A stretch of DNA of 64,000 nucleotides from Ahaetulla prasina. Lineage: Eukaryota; Chordata; Lepidosauria; Squamata; Colubridae. The stretch spans positions 157,426,502 to 157,490,501 of the forward strand of contig NC_080541.1 of assembly GCF_028640845.1 (NCBI RefSeq), given 5' to 3'. A program made the translations under genes and the position numbers. The notes under the pieces were generated by a model. That model made no database searches. It was not told the DNA's origin and saw only the letters and a list, made by a program, of their open reading frames with translations. Shown in pieces: positions 58,743-64,000 of this stretch (the first letter of the stretch is position 1; the number at the start of each line of letters is the position of its first letter).

Positions 58743-59832
58743 TCTAAAAATGGAGAGTTTGGTATGGTGGGAGAAACCAATAAAAGATATAATTACTCTC
58801 AAAAATGGGATGGTTTTAGCAAGAGACTGGAGGAGGAAAAAAATCCAACTCTTTTCCCCCACCTCATCCCAAAACAATTTTTAAAAAGTTTCATTCCATG
58901 AATAGTTGAAGGTGAGATTGTTAAAGTACCTATTTTGAAAAACAAGGAGAAACAGAATTTTAATTTTAGTTAGAAACCATTATAAAAGCAATTTTGCAAT
59001 ACAATGAATCCCACTACGCTAGTAAAACAACAGTAGGCTATTGTACACATGCACTAAACAATTTACTTGTATTCAAAATTTGAAAACTATACAGAATTAT
59101 GTAGACATTATTTTATTCACCCTTCTTAAAAATGGAGAATCCAAATTTGCTTCCTTCCCATATGACATTAAACTACAATTTCATTTTATGAGCATGAGAC
59201 ATGATTGATAATTCTTCCACCTTTCTCTGCTGCATAGTAATGAGAAGACCCAAAACTTATTTCCTGCTAATTTATTGTTTCTCATTATATCCAAAATGGG
59301 AATGGGTTTATTGAAACAAGGCACAATTATTAACATTGACCTCTTCCATTAAATCATAGTTCATACCATGGTCTCTCAGGGTTCAGATATAATGAGCTGA
59401 AAATTGAAGTAAAAGCTTCCAATCTCCTTGCAGTTGTGCTGGAAAGAAATGGAGAGTCTGCAAGATTAAAGCTTTCACGCGTGATATATAAGAAATATAT
59501 TGTAGTGTGGCATTCAAGGCCAGGCTATTGTCATCGATATGTACTCCAATCAATGTGTATGGGGTAAAGAGAACATAGCCAAATAGCCACAAGGAATGAA
59601 ACTGAGGTATATATCAATAATAATGTCTCAGCTACTTCCTTCAGCAACTTCTGATTTATAGTAACCATTATGGAATCTGGAAGCTCCATAGTTCCAGTGG
59701 TGAGAATACATACCACAGATAAGCCTAGTGCTTCTTTCTCATAGCTCTAATATCATAAAACAGGGCTTCACAACCTGGTCCTTGAAAGTCAGTGCTGGAA
59801 GATTAATTAATTAATTTTTATATTCTGCTATT
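58743..59832. other. Intergenic, no recognised feature
   Basis: No gene or clear repeat. Confidence 0.4.
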
Positions 59833-59841
59833 GTATTATTA

Positions 59842-60546
59842 GGGTTGCGGTGGCTCTGTGTCTAAGATGGTGAGCTTGTCGATCAAAAGGTTGGCAGCTC
59901 AGTGGTTCGAATCCTTAGTGCCGCGTAACGGGGTGACCTCCTGTTACTTGTTCCAGCTTCTGCCAACCTAGCAGTTCGAAAGCACATAAAAAGTGCAAGT
60001 AGAAAAATAGGGACTACCTTTGGTGCAGGGGTGAAATCTAAAAATTTTCCCTACTGGTTCTGTGGGCGTGGCTTAATTGATGGGTGTGGCTTGGTGGTCA
60101 GGTGACTGAAGGGGCATGGTCAATAATAATAAATAATAAAAATAATAAAGTATACAAAACTTGGGAGGCCCTGGTCTACCTTCTTTTAAAATAGAGGCCC
60201 CGGTCTACCAATTGTCTTTTATTGAGAGCACTTCAGGGATAGAGAAGAGGAACAGCGAGGCATGGGCAGTGGGGGGAGCAGGGATTTTTGCTACCGGTTC
60301 TCCGAACTACCTGCCCCCATCGCTACCAGATCGCGTGATCCGGTCCGAACCGGGAGCATTTCACCCCTGCTTTGGTGGGAAGGTAACAATGTTCCGTGCG
60401 CCTTTGGCGTTTAGTCATGCCGGCCACATGACCCCGGAGACGTCTTCGGACAGCACTGGCTCTTCAGCTTTGAAATGGAGATGAGCACCGCCCCCTAGAG
60501 TCAGGAACGACTAGCACATAAGTGCGAGGGGAACCTTTACCTTATG
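59842..60546 (+). mobile_element. tRNA-derived SINE (family C) split by a hAT-like MITE
   Basis: Head 'gggttgcggtggctctgtgt', B-box-like 'ggttcgaatccttagtgccg', body 'catgccggccacatgacccc' and end 'gcgaggggaacctttacctt'. Flanked by gtattatta at 59833-59841 and 60547-60555 (9 bp). The second copy is at 20618-20971. Confidence 0.88.
60026..60369. mobile_element. hAT-like MITE nested in the SINE, perfect 8-bp TSD
   Basis: Ends 'caggggtgaaatctaaaaat' and 'gagcatttcacccctg'; ctttggtg duplicated exactly at 60018-60025 and 60370-60377. The insertion cuts the SINE's 'ctacctttggtgggaagg' block, so it is younger than the SINE. Confidence 0.92.
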
Positions 60547-60555
60547 GTATTATTA

Positions 60556-62690
60556 TTCTTTTTGGGAAGGAAGGTCGGAAATCTTGCTTTCTGTTTTCTT
60601 TCCCAAAATGATCTCAGGCTTGGTAAACATCTGGCATTTAAAGTATTATTAATGCTCTCATGCCTTCACTCTAATTGCAGACTTTCTTCATTTAAAAAGT
60701 AACTGATTGTATCCAACTGCCAAGTATATATACACCAATAAATAACTCACCCAAACTGCCCTCTATTTTGAACACAGTATGCTGATGGTACAGCACAGCA
60801 CAGTATGCTGATGGTAAATGTGGTAAACATGGTGCTCATGTAATAAAAATGTGTTCTTTCACTGTGTTATGCTTGATTTATGTGAACATTTTCTTTTGTG
60901 CTTCTAAAATTAATAACTTTTGAGCAGTTTCCTTAGGTCATGGTGATAATAATTTATTTGGTAAATTATTTTGTTTTGTACGTATTGATACAGATTTCTT
61001 GAAAGCTGGACGTCTGAATTGTGAATTTTAAAAAATATAATTCAGCATGGAAGAATGCATGTATAAATTAATCTCAAAGTAATTATTGCCAAGGGCAATA
61101 AGATAAAAGGAAGCTAACTATTTTCAAAGTCAGATGAAAGATAGTTCCACAATTTATCTAACCTATGGATGAAACCTAGCTAAAGATAGCTTCATTATAA
61201 AATTGTAGAGTAACAGTAGAGGGCACTCTAGCAGGAAATTTCACTCACAAGTAAAGCTAATATGCTGTATATTTTACAACATATATCAGCAGACATTTCT
61301 TCCGTTTAATAGAAATAATAACTGTTATACATGCCTTAATATATTTAGAAGAATAATACTGACCATAATTAAATAAATAGCGCTATTTAGGTGATTTCAG
61401 AAAGAACATGCCTTTGCATATAGTAGAGATTCTTTCATTTACCGTATATTGATACAAAACCTGTCCATTACATGTACATATTCAGAAGAATAAAGGATGC
61501 AGAGTTTCCACCAGGAAGAATAAAAAGGAATTTCAATGTAGAGAAGTCCAAAGCAAGCAAGCATCATTTCCTTACACAAAAATACATTAAGAGATGTATT
61601 ATATATCCAATGTACTAAATATAACAAAGCCCAACTTGGATGAGTTTATACTGGTTTGATGAATTGAGCATTTGATACATAGAGATCCAGTGACATTTGC
61701 TTGCCTGAGGCAGGCAATTGGAGTCAACCATTCAGTAATGAAAATAGAAATACTATTTGCAGTTTGCTGCAATTCACATAAAAGAATTGCCAATGTAATG
61801 AAATGTGGCCGAAGCAACTGTTACCTCACCATGCTCTACTGTTGCATATGCAAACATTCCAATTATGTTTTCTTATCACCAGGTGTATAGTCTTGTTTTT
61901 AATGCTAAAAAATAGGGATGTGGGTTAAATGGCAGTATCCATGTGCAAGAGGAGCTACCAACTAATTTAACTGATTTTGATTTTTTTGGGAGTAAAATCA
62001 ATTACACTTATAGGCAGAGAATTCAATAAGCAAGAGTAATAAACATTGTGGAAAAAGAGATGGACTGGAATAGAATGGTTATAAAAAAAAGGAAAAGAGA
62101 CATATAAGGGGAAACTATGATTTCTTGGTTGACAGAAAAAAATAATTTTTAAATGATTAATGGGCAGAAGTTAGTGCAACCATAAAATCACTGAAGAAAA
62201 CCAGGATTTTAATGCACTTAAAAGTGGGTTTCAATGTCTCATCAAATCTTATGTAACACAGAAGCTCATATACTGTATTTTCTAATTCAAACTTTATTTA
62301 GGTTTGAGTTAGAAAATTATATTTAACAGATCTGGAAAGTATAGGTACAGATTAATTGCATTCTTATGGTTAAATTAAAGTAATGGGATAGTGGCCTACT
62401 TATAAATTGTAAAGTGCAAATCACAATCTTTCTGTGAGAATACAAGTTGCTCAAATAAATATAACTCACTAATACTCACAGACAGAAATTTTAGACCAAT
62501 AGAAATATAGAATCAGGAAGAGAATATATAATATATCTATATTCTTACATTTTGCACTTTACTGCTTGTATCTATTAAATGTACCTGAAGGGTGGCAATT
62601 TTAGACTTTCAGAAGTAACACTAAACATTTAATTCAATTTTGTTTTGCCCAATTCCAAAACAACTCTGAGCTTTGTCAACTGACAATTTA
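60556..62690. other. Intergenic, no recognised feature
   Basis: AT-rich; no gene, RNA or clear repeat family seen. Confidence 0.4.
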
Positions 62691-62699
62691 TTATGGCAT

Positions 62700-63475
62700 A
62701 AACTTTCCACAGATTAGAGAAAGCTCACACACATAACAAAATCATATCGCAAGATCTCAAATGGACAGCTAACATCAAAAACATCATTAAAAAAGGACAA
62801 CAAAGAATGTTCTTTCTGCGCCAACTCAGTAAGCTCAAACTGCCCAAGGAGCTGCTGATCCAATTCTACAGAGGAATTATTGAGTCTGTCATTTGCACCT
62901 CTATAGCTGTCTGGTTCGGTTCTGCAACCCAACAAGAAAAACACAGACTTCAGAGGATAATTAGAACTGCAGAAAAAATAATTGCTACCAACCTGCCTTC
63001 CATTGAGGACCCGTATACTGCACGAATCAAGAAGAGGGCCGTGAAAATATTTGCAGATCCCTCGCATCCTGGACATAAACTGTTTCAACTCCTACCCTCA
63101 AAACGACGCTATAGAGCACTGCACACCAGAACAACTAGACACAAGAACAGTTTTTTCCCGAAGGCCATCACTCTGCTAAACAAATAATTCCCTCAACACT
63201 GTCAGACTATTTACTGAATCTGCACTACTATTAATCGTTTCATAGTTCCCATCACCAATCTCTTTCCACTTATGACTGTATGACTATAACTTGTTGCTGG
63301 CAATCCTTATGATTTATATTGATATATTGATCATCAATTGTGTTGTAAATGTTGTACCTTGATGAACGTATCTTTTCTTTTATGTACACTGAGAGCATAT
63401 GCACCAAGACAAATTCCTTGTGTGTCCAATCACACTTGGCCAATAAAAAAATTATATTCTATTCTATTCTAAAAC
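62700..63475 (+). mobile_element. L2/L3-like LINE 3' part, intact C-terminal frame, ATTCT tail
   Basis: Frame 62807-63187 (126 codons, unbroken) encodes the RT C-terminus: MFFLRQLSKLKLPKELLIQF, FYRGIIESVICTSIAVWFG, RIIRTAEKIIATNLPS, then FADPSHPGHKLFQLLPSKRR and NSFFPKAITLLNK. The upstream frame (62732-62806) reads a DLKWTANIKNIIKK-type peptide. The 3' UTR ends 'cacttggccaataaaaaaat' and ATTCT units. Best-preserved copy of the family here. Confidence 0.9.
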
Positions 63476-63649
63476 TCATTAGCCTTTCAATTGCCAGAGT
63501 GCTTCTTTACTTTATGTAATACACATCACTTGAAACCTAGATCAGACTGCTATCATTCTCTCCTCCCTTGCTTAATCTCAAATTCTTAAAAAAATAATAA
63601 TAATAGGTAAGTGCCATCCAACGAATCGAACCTCATTTATAGAATTTTG

Positions 63650-64000
63650 ACAAGGCCTTTTTTGGATAGCAAATGGAAGAATTCAACTACGCAATCTTCG
63701 TGTAAAGAGAAAAAGCAGGATATCAGCACGAGAGGCAAAGGACAGCTCCGGAATCGGGAGTGGTGGTGGTGGTGGGAATGAAAACTTTCCTCGGGCAATT
63801 TTCCCAAGGCTCAGATCAGACCGCCCGTTTTGCATTGGCCAGAAGCGGCCGATCACTTCCGAAAAATAGAGTCGATCTGTCCCCAAATAGCTGGTTTCCC
63901 TCCAAGTCACCGGCCCGCAATCTAAGGCGCGTAAAGACAAGAAAATTCCCTCCCTCCCTAAATTTCGGAAAACAATGCAAACGGAAAGGAGGAAGGGGTG
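63650..64000. promoter_or_regulatory. CpG-containing unique DNA at window edge
   Basis: Base composition shifts to more G+C with repeated CpG (for example 'gcggccgatcacttccgaaa', 'aaggcgcgtaaagacaag'). No family match for the 85-codon minus-strand frame. It may be the shore of a promoter; by human synteny the next gene beyond ACADM is SLC44A5 on the opposite strand, but nothing of that protein is visible. Confidence 0.3.

Overview
The window is vertebrate nuclear DNA, most likely from a snake. Genes are split into small exons with GT-AG introns. BovB/RTE LINEs, several CR1-type LINEs, tRNA-derived SINEs and hAT-like MITEs are all present. An L2/L3-like LINE ends repeatedly in (AATAG)n arrays, a 'microsatellite-seeding' LINE tail reported from colubroid snakes. 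The species assignment is inference from repeats; no search was possible.

Three host genes lie on the minus strand in tandem, transcribed from high to low coordinates: ACADM (33235-46380, 12 exons, 422 aa), RABGGTB (18439-28700, 9 exons, 331 aa) and the start of MSH4 (exons 1-2, 11949-14756). The order ACADM-RABGGTB-MSH4 is as on human chromosome 1p31. I rebuilt every exon of ACADM and RABGGTB by reading splice sites and phases; both give uninterrupted proteins of the expected length with catalytic or metal-binding residues in place. RABGGTB introns 2, 3 and 4 each carry a SNORD45-like box C/D snoRNA on the coding strand. Two have guides matching 18S rRNA around A159 and one matches around U172, so this gene makes both a prenyltransferase subunit and rRNA-modification guides.

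Layout: 1-4735 degenerate CR1-type LINEs; 4740-11900 repeat debris inside MSH4 intron 2 (L2-like LINE, SINE, a multi-arm foldback, a MITE); 11949-14900 MSH4 exons 2 and 1 and promoter; 14900-18300 spacer with an L2-like LINE and a MITE; 18439-28860 RABGGTB and CpG-rich promoter; 28900-33200 spacer packed with hAT-like and other MITEs; 33235-46700 ACADM and promoter; 46800-63500 gene-poor DNA with a BovB reverse transcriptase ORF, an older BovB split by a SINE, an L2-like LINE split by a CR1, and nested hAT/SINE insertions; 63650-64000 a CpG-containing stretch that may be the edge of the next gene's promoter.

I found no wholly new system. The items most worth checking are the snoRNA triplet, a GC-AG intron in RABGGTB, a start-codon-only first exon overlapped by a uORF behind a TOP-like pyrimidine tract, a LINE inserted exactly at a snoRNA boundary, a 358-bp insertion flanked by 39-bp direct repeats, and a Penelope-like GIY-YIG remnant.
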